The translations under genes and the position numbers were made by a program. A DNA stretch of 63,555 nucleotides. Source: Pilatotrama ljubarskyi. Taxonomy: Eukaryota > Basidiomycota > Agaricomycetes > Polyporales > Polyporaceae. Numbering within the stretch: position 1 is the first letter of the stretch; the number at the start of each line of letters is the position of its first letter. The DNA is taken from positions 46,207 to 109,761 of the forward strand of contig MU277707.1 in the NCBI GenBank assembly GCA_022385805.1, written 5' to 3'. Of the stretch, positions 35,990-46,497 are shown piece after piece. The notes below the pieces were generated by a model. It worked only from the letters and a program-made list of their open reading frames with translations, was not told where the DNA came from and did not search any database.

Positions 35990-38079
35990 TCAGTACCTTC
36001 CACCGTTGCCCCCGTTCCCGCCGTCCCCACCGTTCCCGCCATTCCCCCATCCGCCGCCGTTCCCACCGTTCCCGCCATTGCCGCCATTCCCACCGTTACT
36101 CCAGCCACCAAAGTTGCCACCGTTCCCGCCATTACCTCCATTGCCGCCATCGCCCCGGCCGCCGCCGTTCCCACCGTTCCCACCGTTCCCACCGTCGCCG
36201 CCGTTCCCCCCACAGTAGAGAACGGACAATTCTTGGAGCTGTCGAGCAATAGTGTCGGACTCGCTGGGCTCGAAGGCACCGCCATCGGCACCGTCAGAGC
36301 CGTCCTTGCCATCGGAGCCCGGCTCCTAGCGATCCCATGGAGAGCGCTTGAGTACAGCAATGCGCGAAATATCAGGTTGTACTAGCAACATACCGGGTTA
36401 GTGCGAGCGGTCCTCCTGTCCCAGGCCACGCTTGCAGGGTTAATGTCCATCCACATCTCATGGCCGTTCGCGGAGATAAGGAGCTGTGCGCCCTTGTGGC
36501 CCTTGATGTATGTCTTGCCGTAGATGGCATTGATAGTGCCGAGAGCCTGCGTGACGATCACTTGGGCTGCCTTGCAGGTGAGCCCTTGTGGGAGCGTGAG
36601 CGTCAGCTGCGCCTCGTTGTCGGACTCCTGTGGGATGGGGTGTCAAGCCACTTGGGCGCGGGTCCTGCCCTAGCTTTGCGACGGAGCATACCTTGAACGA
36701 AGACTTGAGGGAGACAAGCGGGGGGCAGACGTTGCCGAGCGCACTCGCGAGCGCCCTGAGCCCGCCCACCACGAGGACCGGGGCGGTGAACGCCAAAGTT
36801 GCGGTGTACGTGACTTTGAGCACCTGCACACGGCGGACGTGAGTCTCGGCTTGCGCTTAGAGCCAATCCATCGCTTATTACCTTCAGAGCGTCGCAGACC
36901 TTCACGTTGCCAGCAAAGGACAGTGATGCGCTGCCAGAGTCACCCAGAGAAGCAATGATTCTTCCGGTAGCGTCGCGGTTGATCTGGACCGTAGTCTCGC
37001 CGCTCAGGTCAAGGAGGTTCTGCTCCCAGATCGTCGCGACCTTGTTCACGCCGGCACCAAGCAGCTGCGACTCCTTGTAGTCCAGGTTGACCCAGAGCTT
37101 CACAATCGGGGTATGATCAACGTAGACCTCCTTGCTATCGCTATGCACGAAGCGTCAGGGCTGAATGCAGGGCTCACGGAAGCGAACGGCATACCCAATC
37201 GGGCCGGTGGCGAGAACAACGTTCATCTTCTCGTCGGCCGTGCCGTCGCCGGTGATGAAGCCTGACAACGTATCAAACGCTGGTCAGCAGCTGTACGTCC
37301 TGCCAGGGATAACGCCGACTGATACATACCGGCCCCGACAGAGTCCACGGTCTTGCCGGTTCTGTTCATGATGCGAGCTCTCTCCGATCCCGGGAGCGGC
37401 GCGGGGTCCTGTCAGTGCAGCGTCAGATTGCCCGAACAGCGCTGAGCGTTGGCACACGCAACAACTCACGGTGAAGTAGTACACAGGCGGACGCTTGCTA
37501 CCGTCCAAGAGGAGATCGGAAGTCTTCTTGGTCTGCGAGTGATGAGTTGCAGGGACAAGTAGCACTAGGGTGTGTCGAGCTGCGTACCGGAACGTCCTGG
37601 TACTCCACGGCAGTGATGGTCGATGTAGGTGAAGTGCTCTTGTCGACCGTCGCACGGCAGCCAGCAAGACTGGTAGAAGAGATCGTCAGAATTGCGAGGC
37701 CCATGGATATCAAGTAAGTGAGACTAACTGGTCGGTCCAAGTCACTTCAACGTGTCCTTGACTGAGGGTGAGTATAGTCCTAATGAGTTCGAGGGGTGAA
37801 CGTAGTATACGTACCTCCAGCTGCAAGTGAGAAGACCCTGAAGTGCCGATCGGTTCAGTGACGCATCTAGGAAACACGATAAAACTCAAGATGCTCACTT
37901 CCATGCGACCGGCGTCATCGTCTTGAAGGTGTCCTCGCCGGGCGGCACGATAGCGAGCGTGAAGTTCAAGCCCGCGCCGAGGCTCGAGCTACAAGTGAGT
38001 AAGTCAGCATGAGGGGCCCAAGGAGCGACGGTCCAACGCACCCGCCCTTGAACTTGATGTTCTTGGTAATGGTCGGCAT
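35990..38079 (-). CDS. NGG-tail family protein, copy b (GGN tail)
   Basis: Multi-exon gene of unknown function. ATG is at 38079-38077 (MPTITKNIKFKGG). Exons then read SSLGAGLNFTLAIVPPGEDT and TPVAWK, VFSLAAG, VTWTD, HLAGCRATVDKSTSP, KKTSDLLLDGSKRPPVYYF, ERARIMNRTGKTVDS, VDHTPIVKLWVNLDYKESQ, WEQNLLDLSGETTVQINRD, VLKVTYTATLAFTAP, ESDNEAQLTLTLPQG and EMWMDINPAS. The last exon is Asp/Gly-rich (KDGSDGADGG), then SVLYCGGNGGDGGNGG and about 70 residues of GGN repeats with one NFGGWSNGG break, ending GGRY. There is no signal peptide or membrane segment that I can see. It is head-to-head with copy c. All joins keep frame, so it looks intact. The head resembles no family I know. Confidence 0.72.
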
Positions 38080-38164
38080 TGTTGGCTGTTGCGGTGATGA
38101 GACTGTCGAAGAGAGGCGAGCCTTGACGAGATCGTTCTGGGGAGTATTACACACGGCGTACTGG

Positions 38165-38172
38165 TTTATATA
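38165..38172 (-). promoter_or_regulatory. TATA box of copy b
   Basis: Reverse strand TATATAAA, 86 bp before the start codon of copy b. Confidence 0.65.
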
Positions 38173-40203
38173 GAATCTGGGGTGCCAGAGTGAACGACCG
38201 AATCGGCCCAGGATCGCTGAGGGGGCGGTTGTGCCGTCAACAATCGCGGCCGCGAGTGAATGACACAGAAGTGGCTGTAGGAGGGACAAAGCAAAGGATC
38301 GAGAGCTCAAGACATACGCACCACGATCGCCGCCATGTGAGGAGTTAATTTACTCTTCATACGAAGGATCCCGCGCCAGGAGGCGTGTTGTGGGTGAGCT
38401 CCGGAGAAGACGAAGCGAGTGCTGAATGGCCAAAGCTTACATACACCATTCATATTTGACGGAGCGTATCCCAACGTACAAGCGCGAAGTCATTAACGGC
38501 ACTCGTTCGTGAAGTAGATGTGACGCGTCGTAGTCCGAACGTTGAGTAGCACGGTGACAGAAGGAAGTGCGCGCCTAGTGTCCTTGCTTGTGCATGGAAG
38601 ACGCCAGGAGTCGGGGATAAGTAGTGCCCGCCGGCGCTATTCTGTTGGAGCTGAATTCTAGGCAAGTGCAACTCTGCGCGACAGAAGTGAGTGACAGATT
38701 AAGGAACATCGCAGAGAGAGAACGTTGGGGTGGACGAAAGAAAAAGGAAAGACCTACAGCCTGTGGCACAGTGTGCCAGCAACGTGCGTTCGCGGCCACA
38801 CCAGCTGCATACTGTACATAGGAAAAATGAGAGCGCATGGATGCTACACTGGAAGGGATGGGCGATCAACGACTGCCGTGCACCGTCTCGGGATATCGTC
38901 GAACACGGCACGCCTGACTACTCGGAACGTTGTTGGACCTTACCCTCAGCGATGACATGGATGACATGCCGGTGACCAACACGGAATCGTGTTATCCGAC
39001 GTCAGCTTCGGGTGGTGTCGCAAGTTCAGATGGTACCCCTCGAAGAGTATCAGAATGATGAGCGAGACGTCCAACGCGTCGGCCGTCCGAATTTGCCGCC
39101 ATTCATCTCCGTGAGGCGGACCTGGAGATGGACTCGCGTGGGTTAGCCCTCCGAGAAGAACTGCTGATGAATTTTACCAGTCACTCGTAATCCAAGCGAT
39201 CCTCAGCTACGCATCGCCCTCCATCGCACGAGTACTTATCGGCCGAGTGAGGCCTGTCTCTGCTCCAAGTGGTTCCACGTCCGCTTGGAAGTACGCAGTT
39301 GCTTCGTTCGACCCTGGACGAGCAATCGCCATGTCATCGTCAGTGCCTGGCAACCTCTGAGGCCTGAGACCTCGCGAGAGGCTGGTAAGGCTTACTACAG
39401 CAGTAAGTACTGACCGGCACACTGCCCGCGGAAGATACTGCCAACGACAGTAGTAAAAAGGGAAACTCTTTCGGAAGAAGAGCTATATCACGCTCTGCTG
39501 ACCGCACTCGGAGCGGTGGGAGTTTGAATAATTAATGCACTGGCACAGTAACTGGCAGCTCAGAGTAGGCGCCCTGATCTGGCGTGGATCTGAGAAGCCC
39601 TAACCCTAGGTCTTCGCCATGAACCTTTCCCTCGGATGATGTCCAGCCTCCAAGAACGCACATAGAGCTCTGGAAATTTCAGCACGAACACCTCTCATCT
39701 AACCGTACATTGTTTGACTCGGGCCACGTACATGACGGTTTTTGTGAAGCCTCGGAATCAAGTAGCGCCCGCCGGCGCTATCCCCGTCGCCGGGCGTCTT
39801 CCATGCACATCCACACTTCCTTCTACGACAGTTGTACTCAACGTCCAGCAGAGTTCTTCTGCTCCATACCCAGGCGCTCCAGAAACTCAGCACCCATCCA
39901 TCTGACGCTACTCTGTCACGCATGAATGGTATAGGTAAGCGTCGGGCGGACGGTATCGCCTGAATCTTCTCCGGGCGGCATCCACAACGCGGCTCCGTTG
40001 GTCCGATTCCTGACCAGACGAGCTAGATTGGCCACTCTTCGTGCAGTTCTTCCTGGAGCTTTGAGTTTAGTTTAGAGACCCGATTTATTGCACTTGGAGT
40101 TGCCTTCACGTGGTCAGCTTGAGGACTCGGCGAGCGCCGGCCTGAGGGCGTTTCGGGAGCTACCGCGATGTGGCGAAGCTCGACATCCAGCTAAGGCCGT
40201 GGC

Positions 40204-40211
40204 TATATAAA
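40204..40211 (+). promoter_or_regulatory. TATA box of copy c
   Basis: TATATAAA, 82 bp before the start codon of copy c. Confidence 0.7.
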
Positions 40212-40292
40212 GGCCTCCCTGCCTCGCAGAATTAAACAGCAATCGCTCTCGCAACAACCTCGTAGTCTTCCGCAACGCACCAGCACCCAGAA

Positions 40293-42800
40293 ATGACGGC
40301 AGTCACCAAGAACATCGTTTTCTCCACGTGGGTTGCTCGTTCAGTCTGCTCTGTAGCCTGAGTGCTAACGAACGACCCCGGACCGTAGTAAGGGCCTCGG
40401 CCAGAGCTACAAGTTCACGCTCGCGATAGTCCCGCCCGGCGGTGAGACCTTCAAGACCATGACGCCTGTCGCATGGAAGTGAGCGTCTTTCGACTTGCTG
40501 TGCCGCGAACGAAGGCTGACAGGCATGTACTCAGGGTCTTCACCCTCAATGACGGAGGTAACTCACTCGTCCACTGGCTGGTCGAAACCACACTGATGAC
40601 TATCCTCCAGAATCATACCGAGTCACTTGGACCGATAGGTCAGTGGGACTCGCTCATCGTCTCGTACTTGGAAATCTCGCAGGAAACCCGCTAAGCGTTA
40701 TTGTCTTCCAGCCTCGCCGGCTGCCGTGCTACCATCGACAGGACTACGGCGCCCACCGCGACGGTCAAAGCCGTAGAGTACCAGCCCATCAAGGTACGTG
40801 GGCTTGCGCTATCGACTCCGAATCACCAGACCTACCGTTCGCTAATGACCTTGTCCAGGCCAAGCAGTCGTCCGACCTCCTTCTGGACAACGCCAAGCGT
40901 CCGCCCGTATTCCACTACTCCGTGAGTCTGACCCATTGCGTGCGCTAGCGAGCCTGTGTTTCCTGAGTACGCTCGTGTTGTGCAGGACCCCGCGCCGCTT
41001 CCGGGACAAGAGAGAGCCCGCATCATGAACAGGACCGGTACCAAGGTGGACTCGATCGGCGCCGGTATGTCCCAGTAGCACCATGTCTCACGTCCTACGT
41101 CCTACGCGGACCACGCCACCCTGCATGCATGTGCTGACTACCGCTGGACGTGATTGTCAGGATTTGTCACGGGTATCAACACGAACAACGAAGTGATGAA
41201 CCTCGTCCTCGCATCCGGCCCTATCGAGTACGTCCTTCGCAGCCTGAGACCAGCCGTGCGCTCTGAACTGACATCGCGTGCACAGAGACGGGAAGGAGAT
41301 CTATGTGGACCACATGCCGGTCGCGAAGCTTTGGGTGAACCTCGACTACAACGAGTCGCAGCTGCTCGGCGCGAACGTGAACAACGTCGCGGCCATCTGG
41401 GAGCAGAACCTCCTCGAGCTTAGTGGATCCGAGGCTACGGTCGAGATCACGCGTGACGCTAAGGGCAGGCTTACCACCAAGGGCGGCGGCGCGAGCCAGA
41501 TTTCTAAGATCTGGAGCGGGGCGTCCCCGCTTCCGTACCCAACGGTGAGAATTCCCTCTCATTTTGCGTGCTGCGCGGAACAAATGCTCACGGGTACTAT
41601 GTCTCGAAGGTCACGTACACTGCCACCATCGCGTTCAGCTCTCCTGTCCTGGCCGTCGCTGGGATGAAGGCGATCGTGAACTTGCTCGCTGACAGCGCCG
41701 GGTCGTTCGCCGCATTCACGTCCACGTTCAAGGTATGCAATTTCGCGCATACCTGCGCTGTGTTTCATCCCATTCTGATACCTCAATCATCGCAGGAGTC
41801 CGACAACGAGGCGATCCTCCAGTTCACGCTGGCACCATGGGTCAGCCCCAGCCGCGCGTCAGTCGCCGTGCTCCAAGCGATCGACGCGAACACGGACGAC
41901 ACCGGCCGGATGTTCCTCAGGACCCACACCGCCGCTCAGCTCCTGTACCTCGGAGGCAACCATGAGATGTGGTTGGACATCAACCCGGCGAGCGACGCTT
42001 GGGGCCCGTTCATCTCGATTCTCCCTATGCCAGTGCGTCATTTGTCTACCTTGCGAAACCTCGTTGTGACTGTACTGACGCGCTATCACGCGACTTCTAG
42101 AACGAACCCGTGGGCGTCCCCGATGGCGTCACCGCCGCTAAAGTCTGTGGCACTTGGAACAGCGGGAACGGGGGCGGCACCGGTGGTCAGTGGAACGGCG
42201 GGAACGGTGCGGGCACTGGCGGGCAATGGAACGGCGGCAATGGCGGTGGGCAATGGAACGGCGGCGACGGCAGCGGGACTGGAGGCCAGTGGAATGGCGG
42301 CAACGGTCGCGGCCAATGGAACGGCGGCAACGGCAACGGCAACGGCGGCCAATGGAACGGCGGTAACGGCGGCGGAAACTGGAACGGCGGCAACGGTAGC
42401 GGGACAGGTGGCCAGTGGAACGGCGNNNNNNNNNNNNNNNNNNNNNNNNNNNNNNNNNNNNNNNNNNNNNNNNNNNNNNNNNNNNNNNNNNNNNNNNNNN
42501 NNNNNNNNNNNNNNNNNNNNNNNNNNNNNNNNNNNNNNNNNNNNNNNNNNNNNNNNNNNNNNNNNNNNNNNNNNNNNNNNNNNNNNNNNNNNNNNNNNNN
42601 NNNNNNNNNNNNNNNNNNNNNNNNNNNNNNNNNNNNNNNNNNNNNNNNNNNNNNNNNNNNNNNNNNNNNNNNNNNNNNNNNNNNNNNNNNNNNNNNNNNN
42701 NNNNNNNNNNNNNNNNNNNNNNNNNNNNNNNNNNNGGCAGTGGAACGGCGGGAACGGGAACGGGAACGGTGGCCAGTGGAACGGCGGGAACCGCTGCTGA
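40293..42800 (+). CDS. NGG-tail family protein, copy c (QWNGG tail)
   Basis: About twelve exons with consistent phases. ATG 40293 opens MTAVTKNIVFST; then GLGQSYKFTLAIVPPGGETF, VFTLNDGESYRVTWTD, SLAGCRATIDRTTAPTAT, AKQSSDLLLDNAKRPPVF, ERARIMNRTGTKVDSIGA, GFVTGINTNNEVMNLVLA, DGKEIYVDHMPVAKLWVN, WEQNLLELSGSEATVEITRD, VTYTATIAFSSPVLAVAGM, ESDNEAILQFTLAPW and MWLDINPASDAW. The last exon starts NEPVGVPDGVTAAKVCGTW and runs into Gln-Trp-Asn-Gly-Gly repeats interrupted by the N gap, ending GGQWNGGNRC. The acceptor before VTYTATIAF is AAG, because the CAG used in other copies is CGG here. It is head-to-head with b. Tail length is unknown because of the gap. No known family recognised. Confidence 0.75.
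42426..42735. other. Assembly gap (310 N) inside the copy c tail
   Basis: A run of 310 N starts and ends within QWNGG repeat units. The true repeat length is unresolved, and the gap probably arose from the repeat itself. Confidence 0.95.
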
Positions 42801-42999
42801 GCGCGGACTTGACAGCATTGTACGATGAAACTGTGCAGAGTGGGAGCCAGCCTGATATCTTGTAGCCTCCATGACCACGTGTATGTGCGACTAGTACGAT
42901 TAGTGGCGTTCGAAGATACGCCGAATTATGCTATGCAGTGTAGTATGCTCATCGCCATAGTGCCATTCGCTTGTAGCGTGAGGGCAGCCGCAGCGAGCA

Positions 43000-43530
43000 T
43001 CATGATCGTCCCTCTTCCTAGTCGGGAAGCGGCTCTGGCTTTCCAGCGCCAACCGCGCCTCGAGTTTCGCTTCCTTGCTATTCCGGAGCCTGGGCCATAT
43101 GAGGACACTAGCGCGGGTCCATCTCATGCGAGGAGGCTTCAGGACATCCTGCGAAACATTCGCACGCTGCAAGCCGTGGGCGAGTGGAGTGGGACGTCCC
43201 CTAGTACTTATAGCAGTCACTCTCTTCCGTGAACTACCCCGTCGCGCATCTCCCTTATCTGAACGGCAGACACGGCGGACACCGTTTAAGTACGCTCTGA
43301 AGCTCTGCGGCGCCGCCCTGCCAGTGATGACCGCCCTCATCATGCAGCCGAGTCACTCTCTCGATCCAAACGACATAACTCGGACGGCATCCGGGCTGAG
43401 AGAAGCGTGTTCCGCGGCGTTCTCGAAATGTTTCTCCAGAGTCGAGTGCTACGCCGAGGGCGGACAAAGACGCGATTGACGTCCTCTAATCTATGTACGG
43501 GAAAGCAGGGAAAACGAGACGAGTGTTGAT
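43000..43530 (+). pseudogene. F-box/LRR-like gene fragment, decayed
   Basis: Translated pieces match the middle of F-box 2: REAALAFQRQPRLEFRFL corresponds to LEAALASQASLEYLCL, then AGPSHARRLQDILRNIRTL to SGPSHAIGRSDILPKLRTL, then NYPVAHLPYLNGRHGG and KYALKLCGAALPVMTAL to SYPIAHLQLSGRHED and VYALKLFGNTLVTAML. At least two frame changes and stops separate them. No F-box or start remains. It lies just past the tail of copy c. Confidence 0.6.
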
Positions 43531-44293
43531 GAAGTACGCGCACAAGTCGCTCCGCCGTCGGCCGATTCCGCCAGTGGGATGCTTGGGCGACGGGCGTGCA
43601 CATCGCGGGCGGTGATCCCGAGCGTGCGCCCAATCCCAGGACCAGGAGATGTGCGTACATAGATCTAGTGTGCGCGGAAGAAGAGGATTAGAACTTGAAT
43701 GGATAGGAGCCTACGAGTTTGTAGGGTAGGACCTACGGGACACTGCTCGTAAAGTACTGTACGTGCGAACGCGGATGGGCCACTGGCAGGAGTCATGGCA
43801 AGAGAGCTATGATTCATCAGATTCAGGGATGAGGACATACTGCTAAGTTTCAAGTAGGCCGGGCGTATGGCCGCGTTGGCGGAAGGGTAAAGGAGGGCCC
43901 GGCAGGCTCTGGATCTCAGACTGGATGCCAGTGGATGGTGATGTCGTCCCAATAAGGCAGTTATACCAATCTCCAGCGCCACACTAGCGCGCAAAGGTGT
44001 TGTCCACAATCCCTTGAGTTAGACATGCGACTTCGAGTACTCGAGACTACTGTATCCCGATAGTAACATGCATGCCGTGAAAGACACGTCATAGAAATAT
44101 AAACGCATCACAATGTTATTCTGCAGAACGTCTACCGATGTTTATCGTACAAGGCACATCAACTACCTTCTGGCGGGCACTGTACAACAGTGGTACGAGA
44201 TAACGAGCGGGATCTCTCCTTCATAACACCGCGGCGGGCGTCACCCCCCGAGGTGCGCCGACCAACACTGGTGACCGTACTGTATGGGTCGTC

Positions 44294-46408
44294 CTAGCAG
44301 CAGTTGAGAAATCCACAGTTTCTACACAACCCGCACCTCGCACAGCACCCCGATTGGTTCCAACAGCGAGCACAGTTCCACCAGTTCCCACATTTCCCGC
44401 AATTCCCACATCTCCTGCAATTCCCACAGCCCCCGCAGTTGCCACAGTTCCCACAGTTCCCGCAGCACCCGTTGTTGCCGCATTGTCCACAATTCCCGCC
44501 ATCGCTGCCGTAACCCCCGCAGGGGAGCGCGCACAATGCCTGGAATTGTCGGGAAATGGGAGCTTGTGTATGCTTGCTTGCCTCTGAGGGAGGGCCGGCG
44601 GCGCCGTCGGCGCCGTCATTGACATCGGCGCCTAGGATCTAGCAACCGGCGCGCCGAAAACGCTTCAGTTCCGCGACCCAAGAGATCGGCTGCACTACTT
44701 ACCACGACAGTGTCGATACTGTGCTTCGCCCAAGCGTCGCTCGCGGGGTTGATGTCCATCCACATGTCGTGGCCATCTCCGGAGACGAGCAGCTCCGCGC
44801 CCTTGCGACTCTTGATGTACGTCTTGCCATACATGCTGTCGAGGCCCTGGAGAGCCTGCACAACAGCGAGCTCGGCGTCCCTGCACGTGCGCCCGCGCGA
44901 GGGTGTGAGCGTCAGCTGCGCTTCATAGTCGGATTCCTGTAGGATGCAGCGTGTCAGCGCGACCGAAAACCGCAAGGGGTACAAATTTGCGAGAGAGCGG
45001 ACCTTGAGCGTGGACTTGAGGGAGCCAAACAGTGGAAAACAGGCGGCGCCCAATCCGCTCACCACCGCATTCAGTCCGCCCGCCACGAGGGCTGGAGCGG
45101 AGAACGCGAAGGTGGCGGTGTACGTGACTTTGAGCACCTGGAGGAGGGTAGTAGGCATGAAAATTGAGCTCGCGCGTACATGCGCATGGGTCGCTTACCT
45201 TCATACCAGCAGAGGCCTCGCTAGCGAGCAGTGTGGGCGCGCTGGCGAAATTACCGACGGAGCTGATGATTTTGCCGCTAGCATCGCGCTCGATCACAAC
45301 CGAAACCTCAGTTCCGCCTATGTCGAGGAGGTTTTGCTCCCAGACAGGCGCGATCGCGTTGACGCCGGGCCCCAGGAGTTGGGAGTCCTTGTAGTCGAGG
45401 CTGACCCAGAGCTTTGCGACCGGGATGTGGTCAATGTAGACATCCTGGCCATCTCTGTGCACACAGCCTCAGGACGGAGCATCACGCAGACAATAAAGCG
45501 AGCGACGTACGCGATTTGGCCAGATGCGAGAACGACATTCATCTTCTCTGCCTGCGTGCCGTCGCCGGTGATGAAGCCTGAGGTTGTATCCAACGACGTT
45601 GAGCAGCTGCACGTTCTAGCCAGAGAGGGTATAAACTTTGACATACCGGCGCCGATGGAGTCCACGACCTTTCCGGTTCGGTTGATGATGCGAGCTCTGT
45701 CCGAGCACGGGAGCGGCGCAGGATCCTGGAAGCATAATGTTAGTTTGTGCAAATAACACTGGAAATAGACACAGGAGATGGCTCACGGAGAAGTGGTACA
45801 CGGGCGGACGCTTGCCGGTGTCCAGGACAAGGTCGGAGGTCTTCTTGGTCTGCAGAAGATAAATTGCAGGGCTGGATAGCACTAGAACGCGTTCAACCGC
45901 GCACCGGTATGTCCTGGTACTCCACTGTGGCGATAGTGGACGTAGGAGAGGTACTCTTGTCTACCGTCGCGCGGCAGCCAGCAAGACTGTCGTGTTAACA
46001 AGGCCTCGCTAAGTCCTCCGCATCACGCTTCAGGTCACGTATGCTAGACTCACTGGTCGGTCCAAGTCACCTCTACGGAGTCTGGGCTAATAGTGAGCAT
46101 GGTCCTAAGGACCTCAAAATGGAACGTAGACTACGTACCTCCCTCCTTGAGTGAGAAGACCCTGAGTGCGATTGGTTAACAGCCGTAGAAGGATCGGGGA
46201 AGCAACGATAATATTGAAGCCGCTCACTTCCACGCGACCGGAGTCATATTCTTGAAGGTATCCTCTCCGGGCGGGACGATAGCGAGCGTGAATTTCACGT
46301 CCATACCGAGGCCTGCACTGCGAGAACACAAGTCAGCTAGAGGACAACGAGGAGCGACTATGCCACTTACCCGCCCCGAAACTTGATGTTCTTGGTGATG
46401 GCCGACAT
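44294..46408 (-). CDS. NGG-tail family protein, copy d (Cys-rich CGN tail)
   Basis: Same exon plan as copy b. ATG is at 46408-46406 (MSAITKNIKFRGG), then AGLGMDVKFTLAIVPPG, VFSLKEGG, VTWTD, LAGCRATVDKSTSPTSTI, KKTSDLVLDTGKRPPVYHF, DRARIINRTGKVVDSIGA, DGQDVYIDHIPVAKLWVSL, WEQNLLDIGGTEVSVVIERD, VLKVTYTATFAFSAPALV, ESDYEAQLTLTPSRGRTC and DMWMDINPASDAW. The tail exon begins ILGADVNDGADGAAGPP and ISRQFQALCALPCGGYG, aligning with the Asp/Gly-rich start of the b tail. It then continues as CGNCGNCGN-type repeats with GNWWNC, ARCWNQSGCC and CGFLNCC at the end: about 23 cysteines in the last 90 or so residues. Phases agree and the gene looks intact. It is head-to-head with e. Confidence 0.74.
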
Positions 46409-46489
46409 TGTCGGCTGCTGCGCTGTTGAAGCTGTCGGAGGGAAATGTCAAAGCGATTGTTATGGGGAATGCTGGCTGTGGCGTACAGA

Positions 46490-46497
46490 TTTATATA
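46490..46497 (-). promoter_or_regulatory. TATA box of copy d
   Basis: Reverse strand TATATAAA, 82 bp before the start codon of copy d. Confidence 0.68.

Larger units (their letters stand above)
38080..40292. promoter_or_regulatory. Divergent intergenic region b/c
   Basis: 2.2 kb between head-to-head copies b and c, with no supported gene. Both ends carry related upstream blocks (near 38560-38650 inverted, and 39740-39900), including CTTCCTTCT and a TACTCAACG-type element. These also occur upstream of d, e and A. CCCTAACCCTAGG lies at 39598-39610, on the copy c side. Confidence 0.5.

Noticed and set aside
35990..36229. Collagen or PE-PGRS-like protein
   Set aside because: Repeats are GGN without proline triplets, and the gene has introns and a unique head; the similarity to bacterial PGRS is compositional.
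39598..39610. Internal telomere
   Set aside because: Fewer than two TTAGGG units, at a conserved position in duplicated promoters.
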